A DNA stretch of 64,000 nucleotides, taken from positions 1,773,786-1,837,785 of the forward strand of contig NW_003314264.1 of the NCBI RefSeq assembly GCF_000143415.4. The letters run 5' to 3'. The DNA is from Selaginella moellendorffii. Its lineage: Eukaryota; Streptophyta; Lycopodiopsida; Selaginellales; Selaginellaceae. Positions 21,342 to 30,609 of this stretch are shown here, in pieces (the first letter of the stretch is position 1; each line of letters begins with the position of its first letter). The position numbers and the translations under genes are program-made. The notes below the pieces were generated by a model. The model worked only from the letters and a program-made list of their open reading frames with translations. It did not search any database and was not told where the DNA came from.

Positions 21342-21728
21342 TGTCAGGAATCCCCCAATTCTTGCCACATTCCTGACTCTCGCCGGATTCCTGACCTGCA
21401 GACCACATTCCTGACTCTCGAGACACTTCTCTATTCCTGACTCTCGAGACACTTCCCTATTCCTGACTCTCGAGACACTTCCCGATTCCTGAGTCTCGAG
21501 CCACATTCCTGATGATGATGTGGCGCCTCCTCGACCTCAGCTGTATTTAGGCTGTCCTCGATCCAAGAGTGGTGGAGCTTCATCAACCTATAGTATATAT
21601 AGGTTAGCCTTGTTCCATTTCTCCACAATCTGAATCAACACCAGTCTAAGGCCTCTTCTTTGTTTTCACTAGCTTTTTCTCTTTGTCTTTAGCATTTTCC
21701 AGTCTTGATCTTGTTGGGGGTCTTGACA
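21342..21728 (+). repeat. 5' LTR of the Gypsy element
   Basis: Starts TGTCAGG, ends TTGACA. The U3 part carries repeated ATTCCTGACTCTCG modules about 18-26 bp apart (near 21369, 21387, 21407, 21433, 21459, 21485, 21505), which look like tandem promoter elements. TATATATA lies at 21594-21601, placing the transcript start at about 21624. Confidence 0.97.
21594..21638 (+). promoter_or_regulatory. LTR TATA box and self-primer sequence at the RNA 5' end
   Basis: TATATATA at 21594-21601. About 30 nt downstream, where transcription should begin, lies CACAATCTGAATCAA (21624-21638). It is the perfect 15-nt reverse complement of TTGATTCAGATTGTG just after the 5' LTR (21731-21745). This is the layout of Tf1-type self-priming, where the 5' end of the element's own RNA primes reverse transcription. 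Confidence 0.7.
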
Positions 21729-21730
21729 GT

Positions 21731-21745
21731 TTGATTCAGATTGTG
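21731..21745 (+). other. Primer-binding site, complementary to the element's own RNA 5' end
   Basis: TTGATTCAGATTGTG, two bases after the 5' LTR end (21728), the normal place for a primer-binding site. It does not resemble the usual initiator-Met-tRNA site (TGGTATCAGAGC), but pairs perfectly over 15 nt with 21624-21638 in the LTR. Neither side pairs further. Confidence 0.7.
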
Positions 21746-21825
21746 TTTTTTGCTTTTCTTTTAGCTTGTTTTGATTATTTGATTGCCTTTGTCTTTTCCC
21801 CCCTTTCTTTTCTTTCTTCTTGCCA

Positions 21826-22797
21826 ATGGAGTCTCCAAGCCATCCTGATTTCTTTGCCGAAGTCCTTGCAAAAATCCAGTCTGAGAATACCGAGCTGAAG
21901 GCGACCCTTCTTCGCATGCAGCAGGAGCTTGCTTCACTTTCGGCTCAAGGATCCAGCAAAGTTCCTGAACCGAAGGTGAGTTTCCCGGCGAAATTTTCAG
22001 GCAAGCGTTCGGAGCTTCGTGGATTTTTGAATCAAATGGAGCTGATCTTTGCACTTCAACATCGGCGGTACCCCACTCCCGAGTCTCAAATCGGCGCGAT
22101 TGGGACGTTGCTCGAGGGTGCAGCTTTGTCATGGTTTTCTCCTCTTCTGGAGAAGAGCATGAAAGGGGTCGTGGTTCCGGAGCTGATGGATCTTCAATTG
22201 TTCAAAGAGAAGCTCGAAGCATGTTTTGGCGAGACGGATCGGGTTCGGGCTGCTACCACAAAGATGAGACGTCTCTCTTAGGGGTCTCGTCCTGCCTCAA
22301 TCTACGCTGCAGAGTTCCAACTCCTTGCCTTGGACACTCAGTGGGATGAGCGGGCCCTGATTGACCAATTTCGTTTCGGCCTCAACAACGGTGTCAAGGA
22401 TTTGTTGCTCACCATGGAGGATCCCAAGGACCTGTCGGACGCCATCAACAAAGCTGTTCGATGTGACAATCGTCTCTTTGAACGTCGTCAGGAAAGTCGC
22501 CGCGCCGCTGTTTTTCCGTCCCAGACTCAGGAATCCCAGCTTGAGTCTTCGGGGCATAGTCCTGAACCTACTGCTCCGGTCCCGATGGATATTTCTGGTA
22601 CTCCCCGACTCATTAGAGGGAAGTTGAGTCCTGCTGAGAGGCAACGTCGAATATCTCATAATCTTTGCCTCTACTGTGCTGATCCTAATCACAAAGCAGC
22701 TATGTGTCCCAGGAAGCCTCCCCGATTGCTCGAGTTCACTCTGCCTCAAAGTCCACCACTGTTGCAGTCGGGAAACGACCCTGTCCAAACAGAGTAG
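21826..22797 (+). pseudogene. gag: Gag of the Gypsy element, one in-frame amber stop
   Basis: ATG at 21826 (MESPSHPDFFAEV). An N-terminal coiled coil (NTELKATLLRMQQELASL) is followed by a Ty3/Gypsy capsid region (FSGKRSELRGFLNQMELIF, SWFSPLLEK, FKEKLEACFG) and, near the end, a zinc knuckle CLYCADPNHKAAMC (C-X2-C-X4-H-X4-C). A TAG at 22279-22281 interrupts the same frame after KMRRLS; the frame then continues GSRPASIYAAEFQLLAL without a shift. A CAG-to-TAG change is the simplest reading. Gag ends at the TAG at 22795-22797, inside the frameshift hairpin. Confidence 0.88.
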
Positions 22798-25700
22798 GAG
22801 CTGTCTGTTTGGACTCCCCAAATAAAAATCACTTTTCTTCCTTATCAAGCTCCTCACCACCTTTCATCAAAGCCACCACCAATTCCCGCAACTTCCGCGT
22901 TCCATGTCTCCTTTCTTTCACCGGACAATCAGGACTCAAGGCTTTGGCGCTACTGGACTCGGGTGCAACTTCCTGCTTCATGGACACGGACTTTGCTGCC
23001 CGACATCACGTTCCTCTTTCTCCTACCATACGGGATCTGAGGGTTGAAGGCATCGGCGGGCATTTTGTGTCTCCATCTTCTGGACTTAGGGAAACGTTGC
23101 CCGTTCGAGTACACATCGGGTCCACCGTCACCGATATCGCCTTCAACATCATCAACAGCAAGTCTTCCTCTGTGGTGCTCGGTCTTCCTTGGTTCCAACT
23201 ACATCAGCCTCAGATTTGTTGGAAGGACTTACAGCTCATCTCTCCCACATCACCATCTCCCACGGCTTCCCCTGGTGTTCATCGAGTCCGAATCAGGAAA
23301 AGTTCCCTAAACTCAAGTCGGGGTTCTGTTCCTGACTCTACGCAGTTTTCATCCTCTTCTTTTTTCTCTCTTCCATATTACACTGGACAGTATCCTCGTC
23401 TCATCATTCCATTTAGTCGTACTCCTCCTCCTATCTCCACAATCACTATGAAAGAACTCCTTCATGAAGAACCTCTTTTTCTTTTTGCTTTGCATGTTTC
23501 TCCTGTCAGTCTTCCTGAGAAGTATCATGATTTTGGGGATGTGTTTGACAAGAAAAAAGCTAGTGTACTGCCTGTTCATCGGCCTTATGATTGTCCCATT
23601 GATTTACAGGAAGGAGCGTCACCTCCGTGGGGGCCTATCTACGGGTTATCCCCGTCCGAGCTTAAGGCCCTCAAAGAGTACGTGGATGAGAACCTTGCCT
23701 CGGGCTACATTCAGCATTCGCAGTCCCCGGCTGGAGCGCCTGTCTTCTTTGTCAAGAAGAAGGATGGGAGCTTGCGGCTAGTCATCGACTACCGAGGTTT
23801 GAACAAGGTGACTGTTCGGAACCGTTATCCACTGCCCCTGATCTCGGACCTGTTGGAACGCCTCGGCGGTGCCCGCTTCTTCACCAAGATCGACCTCCGT
23901 GGAGCATACAACCTGATCCGGATCCGGCCTGGTGATGAATGGAAGACTGCGTTCCGAACCCGCTATGGCCACTTCGAGTACACTGTCATGCCATTTGGCT
24001 TGACAAATGCTCCAGCGGTTTTCCAACACATGGCGAACGACGTTTTTCGGGAGTTTCTTGATCAGATGGTGATCGTCTACCTCGATGACATCCTCATCTA
24101 CTCAAAAACTCAGGAGGAGCATGACGAACATGTTCGCAAGGTGCTAGCGAAGCTGCGAGAACACGGCCTATACGCGAAGCTTGAGAAATGTTCCTTTGAT
24201 CAGCAGTCTGTGGAGTTCCTTGGGTACATTGTCACTCCTGAGGGTATCACGATGGATCCTGCAAAAGTCAAGACTATTCTCGAATGGGAGCCTCCACAAT
24301 CAATGTCAGACGTTCAGGTTTTCCTTGGCTTCGCCAACTTCTACCACAAATTCATTGATCACTACTCTGACATTGTCCTTCCTCTCACACATCTCACTCG
24401 CAAGGATGTTCCCTTCTCTTGGTCTGCTGCTGCCCAGCAGGCTTTCGACACACTCAAGGCGGCATTCAGTTCTGCTCCTGTCTTGATCCATGCTGATTCC
24501 TCACAACCTTTCTTCATCGAGGCTGACGCCTCCGACTTTGCCATTGGTGCTGTGCTATCTCAACTCGGAGCGGATCATGAACTTCATCCGGTCGCTTTCC
24601 ATTCTCGGAAATTCCAGCCTGCGGAGATCAATTACGAAATCCACGACAAGGAGCTTCTTGCCATCGTGGATTCCTTTGGAGAGTGGCGCCGTTTCTTGGA
24701 GGGGGCAAGCCATCAAACAACAGTCTTGACGGATCACAAAAATCTCGAGTACTTTGCCACTTCCCGAGTTTTAAGCCGTCGTCAAGCAAGGTGGGCACAA
24801 TTCCTGAGTCGGTTTGACTTTGTTATCAAGTACAGACCTGGAAAGTTTCAAGGCCTTCCTGATGCTCTTTCAAGGCGCTCCTATCTCAGTCTCAGGCCTG
24901 GTAATCCTGCCTTCGATCAACAGGATCAAGTTATCCTCGGTCCTGATCGGCTTCAAGTTATGGCAATTTCCCTGGCCCCTCAGGACTCCTCCTTGATGGA
25001 TGCAATCAGAAACGATCTTCAATCCGATGATCTTGCTAGCGACATTTTTCCCCATCTTCAGGCTGGACACCCAGTGACTCCCGACTGCCGGCGATTTGAC
25101 GAGTTCGAGTTCTTAGATGGCTTATTGTACCGTGGGGAGCAGCTTTACGTTCCTGAAGGTGATGCTCGAAGGTTGATCCTGATGGCGTGCCACGATAGCC
25201 CGACTGCTGGTCACTTCGGCATTGCGAAAACCTATGAGCTAGTTGCACGGGACTTTTGGTGGCCTCACATGGACGACTACATCAAAGCTTTTGTTACCTC
25301 CTGTGACACTTGTGCCCGGAATAAGGTACCTCGCCACCTTCCTTCAGGTTTGCTTCGTTCCCTTCCGGTCCCTTCAGGTCCTTGGGAATCCATCTCCATG
25401 GATTTCTTGAGTGATCTTCCGAGTTCTGGAGGCTTCAACAGCATTTTAGTCGTGGTGGATCGCTTCACAAAGATGGCGCACTTCTTGCCATGTACCAAGG
25501 AGTTTTCGGGCGAGGACATGGCAAAACTGGTATTCAGGGAAATTTTCCGACTTCATGGGATTCCTACAGATGTGGTTTCGGATCGGGGGCCTCAGTTCAT
25601 CTCTCATTTCTGGCAACGGTTTTTGCAGTTGCTTGGAGTGAAGGCCAACCTCTCTTCGGCATATCATCCTCAAACTGATGGGCAGTCCGAGCGAACGATT

Positions 25701-26543
25701 CAGACATTGGAACAATTCTTGAGGTGCTTCATCAACTATCATCAGGATAACTGGTTTGATATCCTTCCCCTTGCTGAGTTCTCCTATAACAACTCTGTTC
25801 ACTCCTCTCTTCGAGTTTCCCCCTTCTTTGCGAACTCTGGCCGAAATCCCCGATTCAATCTCTCACTTCCTTCTCCATCTGAATCCTCTCGTTCAAATCC
25901 CCGCTCTGAATCATTTCTCTCCAACCTTCAGGAAATCCACAACTCCATCTCCTTCCACCTCCATCGTGCTCAGGAATCTCATAAAACATTTGCCAATGTC
26001 CATCGTCAGGATTGTCCCCCTTACAATATCGGGGATAAAGTCTGGCTCCTCAGGCGAAATATCTCCACCACCAGGCCCTGTCCAAAACTCGATTTCAAAC
26101 GCCTTGGTCCTTTCCCTATCACTGCCATCATTAATCCTGTCACTTATCGCCTTGCACTTCCCTCCTCATATCAAATTCACCCCGTTTTTCACTCCTCTCT
26201 CCTTGAGCCTTATATTCCCAGTCCTATTCCAAATCGGGTCATTCCTCCGCCTCCACCAGTGCAGCTCGAGGATGGGTCTGAGTACGAGGTTCAGGACATC
26301 CTTGATTCCAAGATTTCACGATCTAAACTCTACTATCTGGTGGACTGGAAGGGTTACGGACCTGAGGAACGCACTTGGGAACCTGCGGACAACCTGATTC
26401 ATTCTCCTGACCTTGTTCAGGACTTCCACCGCCGCTATCCTTCTCGTCCCAGTCCTCATTCTTTTTCTCCATCTCCCATCCCTCGCCGCTCATCTCATCC
26501 TCCTCTTCGTTCTCGTTCACATCCTCGTTCCACTCGTTCTTGA
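22704..26543 (+). CDS. pol: Pol polyprotein: protease, RT, RNase H, integrase, chromodomain
   Basis: Open for about 1280 codons in the -1 frame relative to gag, with no ATG where it begins; it is reached by frameshifting near 22770-22776, leaving about 1257 residues. Protease motif LLDSGATSCFMD; RT with KIDLRGAYNLIRI, VMPFGLTNAPAVFQ and the catalytic VYLDDILIYS; RNase H with FFIEADASDFAIGAVLSQ; integrase zinc finger H-H-C-C (HDSPTAGHF..CDTCARNK) and core DFLSDLP..VVVDRFTKMAHF..VVSDRGPQF..YHPQTDGQSER; C-terminal chromodomain around YEVQDILDSK, YLVDWKGYGPEERTWEPADNL. The chromodomain makes it a chromovirus, which integrates preferentially into marked chromatin (family knowledge). No break seen. 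Confidence 0.96.
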   Translation: MSQEASPIARVHSASKSTTVAVGKRPCPNRVGAVCLDSPNKNHFSSLSSSSPPFIKATTNSRNFRVPCLLSFTGQSGLKALALLDSGATSCFMDTDFAARHHVPLSPTIRDLRVEGIGGHFVSPSSGLRETLPVRVHIGSTVTDIAFNIINSKSSSVVLGLPWFQLHQPQICWKDLQLISPTSPSPTASPGVHRVRIRKSSLNSSRGSVPDSTQFSSSSFFSLPYYTGQYPRLIIPFSRTPPPISTITMKELLHEEPLFLFALHVSPVSLPEKYHDFGDVFDKKKASVLPVHRPYDCPIDLQEGASPPWGPIYGLSPSELKALKEYVDENLASGYIQHSQSPAGAPVFFVKKKDGSLRLVIDYRGLNKVTVRNRYPLPLISDLLERLGGARFFTKIDLRGAYNLIRIRPGDEWKTAFRTRYGHFEYTVMPFGLTNAPAVFQHMANDVFREFLDQMVIVYLDDILIYSKTQEEHDEHVRKVLAKLREHGLYAKLEKCSFDQQSVEFLGYIVTPEGITMDPAKVKTILEWEPPQSMSDVQVFLGFANFYHKFIDHYSDIVLPLTHLTRKDVPFSWSAAAQQAFDTLKAAFSSAPVLIHADSSQPFFIEADASDFAIGAVLSQLGADHELHPVAFHSRKFQPAEINYEIHDKELLAIVDSFGEWRRFLEGASHQTTVLTDHKNLEYFATSRVLSRRQARWAQFLSRFDFVIKYRPGKFQGLPDALSRRSYLSLRPGNPAFDQQDQVILGPDRLQVMAISLAPQDSSLMDAIRNDLQSDDLASDIFPHLQAGHPVTPDCRRFDEFEFLDGLLYRGEQLYVPEGDARRLILMACHDSPTAGHFGIAKTYELVARDFWWPHMDDYIKAFVTSCDTCARNKVPRHLPSGLLRSLPVPSGPWESISMDFLSDLPSSGGFNSILVVVDRFTKMAHFLPCTKEFSGEDMAKLVFREIFRLHGIPTDVVSDRGPQFISHFWQRFLQLLGVKANLSSAYHPQTDGQSERTIQTLEQFLRCFINYHQDNWFDILPLAEFSYNNSVHSSLRVSPFFANSGRNPRFNLSLPSPSESSRSNPRSESFLSNLQEIHNSISFHLHRAQESHKTFANVHRQDCPPYNIGDKVWLLRRNISTTRPCPKLDFKRLGPFPITAIINPVTYRLALPSSYQIHPVFHSSLLEPYIPSPIPNRVIPPPPPVQLEDGSEYEVQDILDSKISRSKLYYLVDWKGYGPEERTWEPADNLIHSPDLVQDFHRRYPSRPSPHSFSPSPIPRRSSHPPLRSRSHPRSTRS
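22770..22814 (+). promoter_or_regulatory. -1 ribosomal frameshift signal: slippery G GGA AAC plus hairpin
   Basis: In the gag frame the bases at 22770-22776 read G GGA AAC, a canonical X XXY YYZ heptamer in the correct phase. After a 6-nt spacer (22777-22782) comes a perfect 11-bp stem, GTCCAAACAGA (22783-22793) with TCTGTTTGGAC (22804-22814), around a 10-nt loop that contains the gag stop codon. Slipping by -1 enters pol exactly (GGG AAA CGA). All parts sit inside the short gag/pol overlap. Confidence 0.88.
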
Positions 26544-26554
26544 GGAGGGGGTGT
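26542..26554 (+). other. Polypurine tract of the Gypsy element
   Basis: GAGGAGGGGGTG immediately before the 3' LTR start at 26555; it overlaps the end of pol (stop TGA at 26541-26543). Confidence 0.85.
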
Positions 26555-26941
26555 TGTCAGGAATCCCCCAATTCTTGCCACATTCCTGACTCTCGCCGGA
26601 TTCCTGACCTGCAGACCACATTCCTGACTCTCGAGACACTTCTCTATTCCTGACTCTCGAGACACTTCCCTATTCCTGACTCTCGAGACACTTCCCGATT
26701 CCTGAGTCTCGAGCCACATTCCTGATGATGATGTGGCGCCTCCTCGACCTCAGCTGTATTTAGGCTGTCCTCGATCCAAGAGTGGTGGAGCTTCATCAAC
26801 CTATAGTATATATAGGTTAGCCTTGTTCCATTTCTCCACAATCTGAATCAACACCAGTCTAAGGCCTTTTCTTTGTTTTCACTAGCTTTTTCTCTTTGTC
26901 TTTAGCATTTTCCAGTCTTGATCTTGTTGGGGGTCTTGACA
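26555..26941 (+). repeat. 3' LTR of the Gypsy element
   Basis: 387 bp, same as the 5' LTR except one base in the AAGGCC.TTCTTTG region. Followed by the target duplication ATCAC. Confidence 0.97.
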
Positions 26942-27048
26942 ATCACTACTTTCAAGGAGGATGACGAAGATGAGCTAGCGAAGATTCTACTTGGCAGCCT
27001 CCAAGGAACAGACGCTGCATGGAAAGGGTTCCTTAAATCGAAGCTCTA

Positions 27049-29190
27049 GTGATCTTGAACAGGAAGACATGGGAAAGTTTCTCACAGGTTTCTAGCATGT
27101 TTGCCTATTTTTTCTTTTCTTTTCTACTTCTTTACATGACTACGCTAGAACTTCTGCATTGTCCAATAAAACACTATGAACCAAGACAACTCAAAAACTT
27201 TCCTTGAGCACAACTATCCATGGCATGCTCCAGTGAAAACTAGCAATGGATGCTTTCATGAGGACAGATCCCCTTCGTTTACAGCTTTGCTATAAGATGG
27301 GGCTTACCTGACTTACGTGTCATGCATGAATATTTGCTGGACGAGCTCGTCTATGGAATCGCTCTCGTCTTTTTGCTGCCTGTCTGACAGTGGCTTACCA
27401 GCCTTGCCTTGCTCACCACTATCTCCGGAAATCCAAGTCTAAACAGGCCGCAGGTGATACATCTCAAACTTGGCTCCCTGCTCTTGAGGTTAGCCTTTAT
27501 TGACTTACTAATGTTCGATCTACCTTTGCTCCAAGCCACAATGGGGTGCCTTGTTCTCACGTCAGACCATCCAACATAGATAGAAAAGTCCTACCATGCT
27601 CATCTCATGGCCATCTTGGAAACCTGGAAGTTGGCTCGGGCTTTTGGAGCCACCACGGAAGCTGTAAACTCTGGGTTGGGCTCAGAGCTACATAAGCGTT
27701 GGTGACCAGCACCAACACTTAGCACATGGTAAGCAGCACCAACCTTTTTGCTTGGAAACCACAGGCACAAACCCCAGTGGTGATGATTGTCTGGACTGGA
27801 ATTGCCCTCCTTTCAATCAAGTAGTATTCCATCATGTAGAGAAGGGGGTAGTCATGGCTTATATCAATTGTTTTGTCCCTGAAGAAAAGACATAGAGTCA
27901 ATGATTGATAGGCATGGATTTCTTGGCAAGGAGCTCTAATATTGTCTCTTATAGCATAGTGTGATGGTATCAAAGAATGTTATCAAATTTAACAAAACTT
28001 TCTTAGACAGAAAATTAATAATATAGAAAATTTAATTGTATTAAACTATAATTTTTAAATTAACATCCAGTGAAACTGAGACTCATATACTCATATGTTA
28101 AATGTAAAAGCCAATACTTATTTCAAATTCTTTTAAGGCTTGTTAATCTTAACCAGTAGATTGGCATATGCTTAGTTCCTAGCATTTGACATTATGAAAC
28201 CAGCTTATTCATTTAAATATATAAGCACTAACAAGAATTTAAAAAATTAATATTAAATATAAATTCTTTAATAGTTTATTTAAAATACTTTTTAAAAATT
28301 TAGTGTCCAACATCTACCATTATTTAATAATATTATTAATAAATCACGATTCAAAGCCAAGTTGTAAGAACATGAAACATTCCTAGATCATATAGTTGTT
28401 GTTATAGCTAAAACTTAGAGCATACAAAATCTAAGAATTTTAAATTTTATAACTAAAAGAATAAGTTATAATTAGAAAAAAATTTATAAAAATAAAATAT
28501 GACCCATAATTAATATCAAAGAAATGTTTAACAAAATTAAAGACATTTGACACTCATAGCATACGTTAAAGATTTATTTATTTATAAGTAAGTTGATACA
28601 CCACATTATAATCGTAATTTGTAATGGACTTATCAAAGATATATACCAATCACCTCAAATGAAACAAAATAAAAACACACTAATTTTTTTAATGTTCTAT
28701 GTTAAATATCTTAATATAAAAATTATAAAACATAAATAAACAACTTATATTGCAATTACTATAAAAAATAAAATTTAGTTTTCTTATAAATCTATTTTAA
28801 CATATGTCTTTTATAGCATAATGTGATAGTATCAAAGAATGTTATCGAATTTTAAAAAACAATATTAGATAAGAATAATAATATAGAGCAATTTATTGTA
28901 TTAAGGCAATTATAATTAGTTCTCAGCTGTTAGATCTTAAGCATATGCCTGTAGATCGAATTTTAGTTGTTCGAGTTGTCTTACTAAAATTTTTATAGGA
29001 TGATTGTTGTGATAATTAATTTCAGCTTAGCGCATAGGAAAGTTTGAAACTTCTTATATGATTGTATTTTTCCGGGTTAGGGTTTATAGGCGCCCGTCAA
29101 GAGCCAGGCCCTTGAAACGGTGTTGGTGAAAGTTGAAAATCCAATGCTCTTAATTACTAATAGTTCTAACTAAATTCGTTTTCTGTGTAC
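27049..29190. other. Gene-poor, largely AT-rich stretch
   Basis: 27.05-27.95 kb has no recognisable gene. 27.95-29.06 kb is strongly AT-rich and repeats itself: GTGATGGTATCAAAGAATGT at about 27960 and GTGATAGTATCAAAGAATGT at about 28820 are direct copies about 860 bp apart, and the same sequence occurs inverted at about 14000-14075. Confidence 0.55.
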
Positions 29191-29300
29191 AGGGAGCTCG
29201 TCTACTTAAGGAGAAAGAAGCCAAAGCATATTTGTACCAAGAGGAAGCTGCACTAGAACAAGCAGAAGCTTCACACATACCCTACAAAACATTAAGAAGG
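29191..29300 (+). other. Orphan exon-like coiled-coil segment
   Basis: Between CAG and GTAAAC lies an open stretch reading GARLLKEKEAKAYLYQEEAA and continuing EQAEASHIPYKTLRR. It looks like one internal exon, but no neighbouring exons were found, so it may be a leftover of a broken gene. Confidence 0.3.
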
Positions 29301-29835
29301 TAAACAGTCACAATCTGGACTTCGGTTCTTTGAAAAACAAGCTCTTGCAAAGTACGATCTTCAAACAGGACTCTCTTTTCTTTTCTCTACAAACGGCTTC
29401 ACAAATATCAACTCATAGGCAAGTTGGACGTCCCTGATGCTCCTCACGGTTCCACACCCATCATCTTTGCCAAGACTTTGTCATACTTGTTGGCCCTCTC
29501 CAAGCACAAGTTCACATATGCAATTCTGAAAGCTGAAGGTCAAATATTGGCGGGCACTGCATGAAAAGAAAAAGATGAATGAAGACATGAAAAGAGAAGA
29601 ACTTACTTGGCTTGCAGTGTCTGTTCGACAAGTTCTGCCTGACTTCAGGACGAGCACAAGCTGCAGCCTTGGCAATTGCTTCCCACGTCTCGCTGGGGTT
29701 GAACTCGCTGATTAAGGCACATCGCTGTGCCGACAGGCGAAGCCGTTCCACCTCACACTCTGTTCGCTTGTGAGGCCCTTCATTGAACACGAACGCTCTC
29801 TCGGTCCGGCCAGTATCTGCGACATCGTAAGGAGC

Positions 29836-30388
29836 CTAAGGAGGTGCTTCTGTGTCGAGATGAAAACCTTTTTGACTTTCGTCCGAGCTTGAGCTGTCGC
29901 TCCCCGATGCGTTACTGTCCTCGTTCAAGATGGCTTCACCTTCCTCCAAGGCATCGTTCGCCCCGGAAAGGACAATGACAAAGCCCTTCTGCTCCAGTTC
30001 ATCTTCATCACTATCTGCAACGGACGAGGAATTGTACTCTGCATCAGTTGGCGTGGTGAATTTTTCAACCTGACGAATCAATTCCAAATGCCTGGGTCGG
30101 AAGTTAAGCTCTGTCGATCTGCACGGGTCAAGGTAACCTGGGGATTGCGAGCAGGGATGAAAGAACTCACCTCTCGAAATCCGCCATGGATGTGCTGATC
30201 AGGTGAAGGCAGGCATCGAGCGCATCCGGGTTCATCTTCCCGCCCTTGAACCTGTTGAAGGCGAGCTGAGAAACAGCCGCCTGGTGGCGGTGGATGTTCA
30301 GGAACGGCTCCACAGCCTGGAGCACCCCAAAGTTGAACTCGCTCGGCGGAAAACGAAAGGGATCGGTCACGCCCCACACATGCGCCAT
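29836..30388 (-). CDS. Unrecognised acidic protein gene, two exons, possible internal stop
   Basis: Exons 30171-30388 and 29836-30091 join in phase (intron 79 nt), giving about 157 residues: MAHVWGVTDPFRFPPSEFNF, a region LNIHRHQAAVSQLAFNRFKG, then a Ser/Asp/Glu-rich tail ending DTEAPP and TAG. The same frame stays open past this TAG with protein-like sequence (APYDVADTGRTERAFVFNEG, later SETWEAIAKAAACARPEVRQ) to a good donor near 29610. So either the gene ends at 29836 or that TAG is a recent nonsense change in a longer gene. A telo box (TTAGGGTTT in + strand, about 30400-30408) sits 12 nt above the ATG. I do not recognise the family. Confidence 0.5.
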
Positions 30389-30609
30389 CTTCAATTTCTT
30401 AGGGTTTGTGTGAGAGACAAACTATAAAACATAACTAACATTAAGTAGACATGAAAAGTTAGCAAACTATACAAAACACTTTGATCCTGCTTGTCGATTC
30501 TTCATCACTATTATATAACTTGCATAGATATAAGCTTCCAGCATTTTACGGATAAATTCTTTCTGGGTAACAAGGATAAGATATTCTTTGTCACTAATTA
30601 CTGAAGATT

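Larger units (their letters stand above)
21342..26941 (+). mobile_element. Full-length chromodomain Gypsy (chromovirus) retrotransposon, recent insertion
   Basis: LTRs of 387 bp each (21342-21728 and 26555-26941) start TGTCAGGAAT and end GTCTTGACA; I find one difference (C/T in AAGGCC(T)CTTC). A perfect 5-bp target duplication ATCAC flanks it (21337-21341 and 26942-26946). Inside are a gag frame, a pol frame with protease, RT, RNase H, integrase and chromodomain, a primer site at 21731-21745 and a polypurine tract at 26542-26553. Near-identical LTRs show a very recent insertion, but an in-frame stop in gag (22279-22281) probably makes this copy non-autonomous. Confidence 0.97.
21301..27048 (+). 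other. Coding-like host exon split by the Gypsy insertion
   Basis: Reading across the insertion after removing one target duplication, the left flank (SRDRFIT, ending at 21341) joins in frame to the right flank (TFKEDDEDELAKILLGSL, then AAWKGFLKSKL and a stop at 27046-27048). An acceptor-like CACAG precedes the left part. The joined frame looks like the C-terminal exon of an unidentified acidic protein; the rest of such a gene is not recognisable in the decayed DNA to the left. Confidence 0.35.

Noticed and set aside
21731-21745. tRNA-primed primer-binding site for the intact Gypsy element
   Set aside because: The sequence does not resemble the initiator-Met site TGGTATCAGAGC, whereas it matches the element's own 5' RNA over 15 nt; other tRNAs could not be searched.
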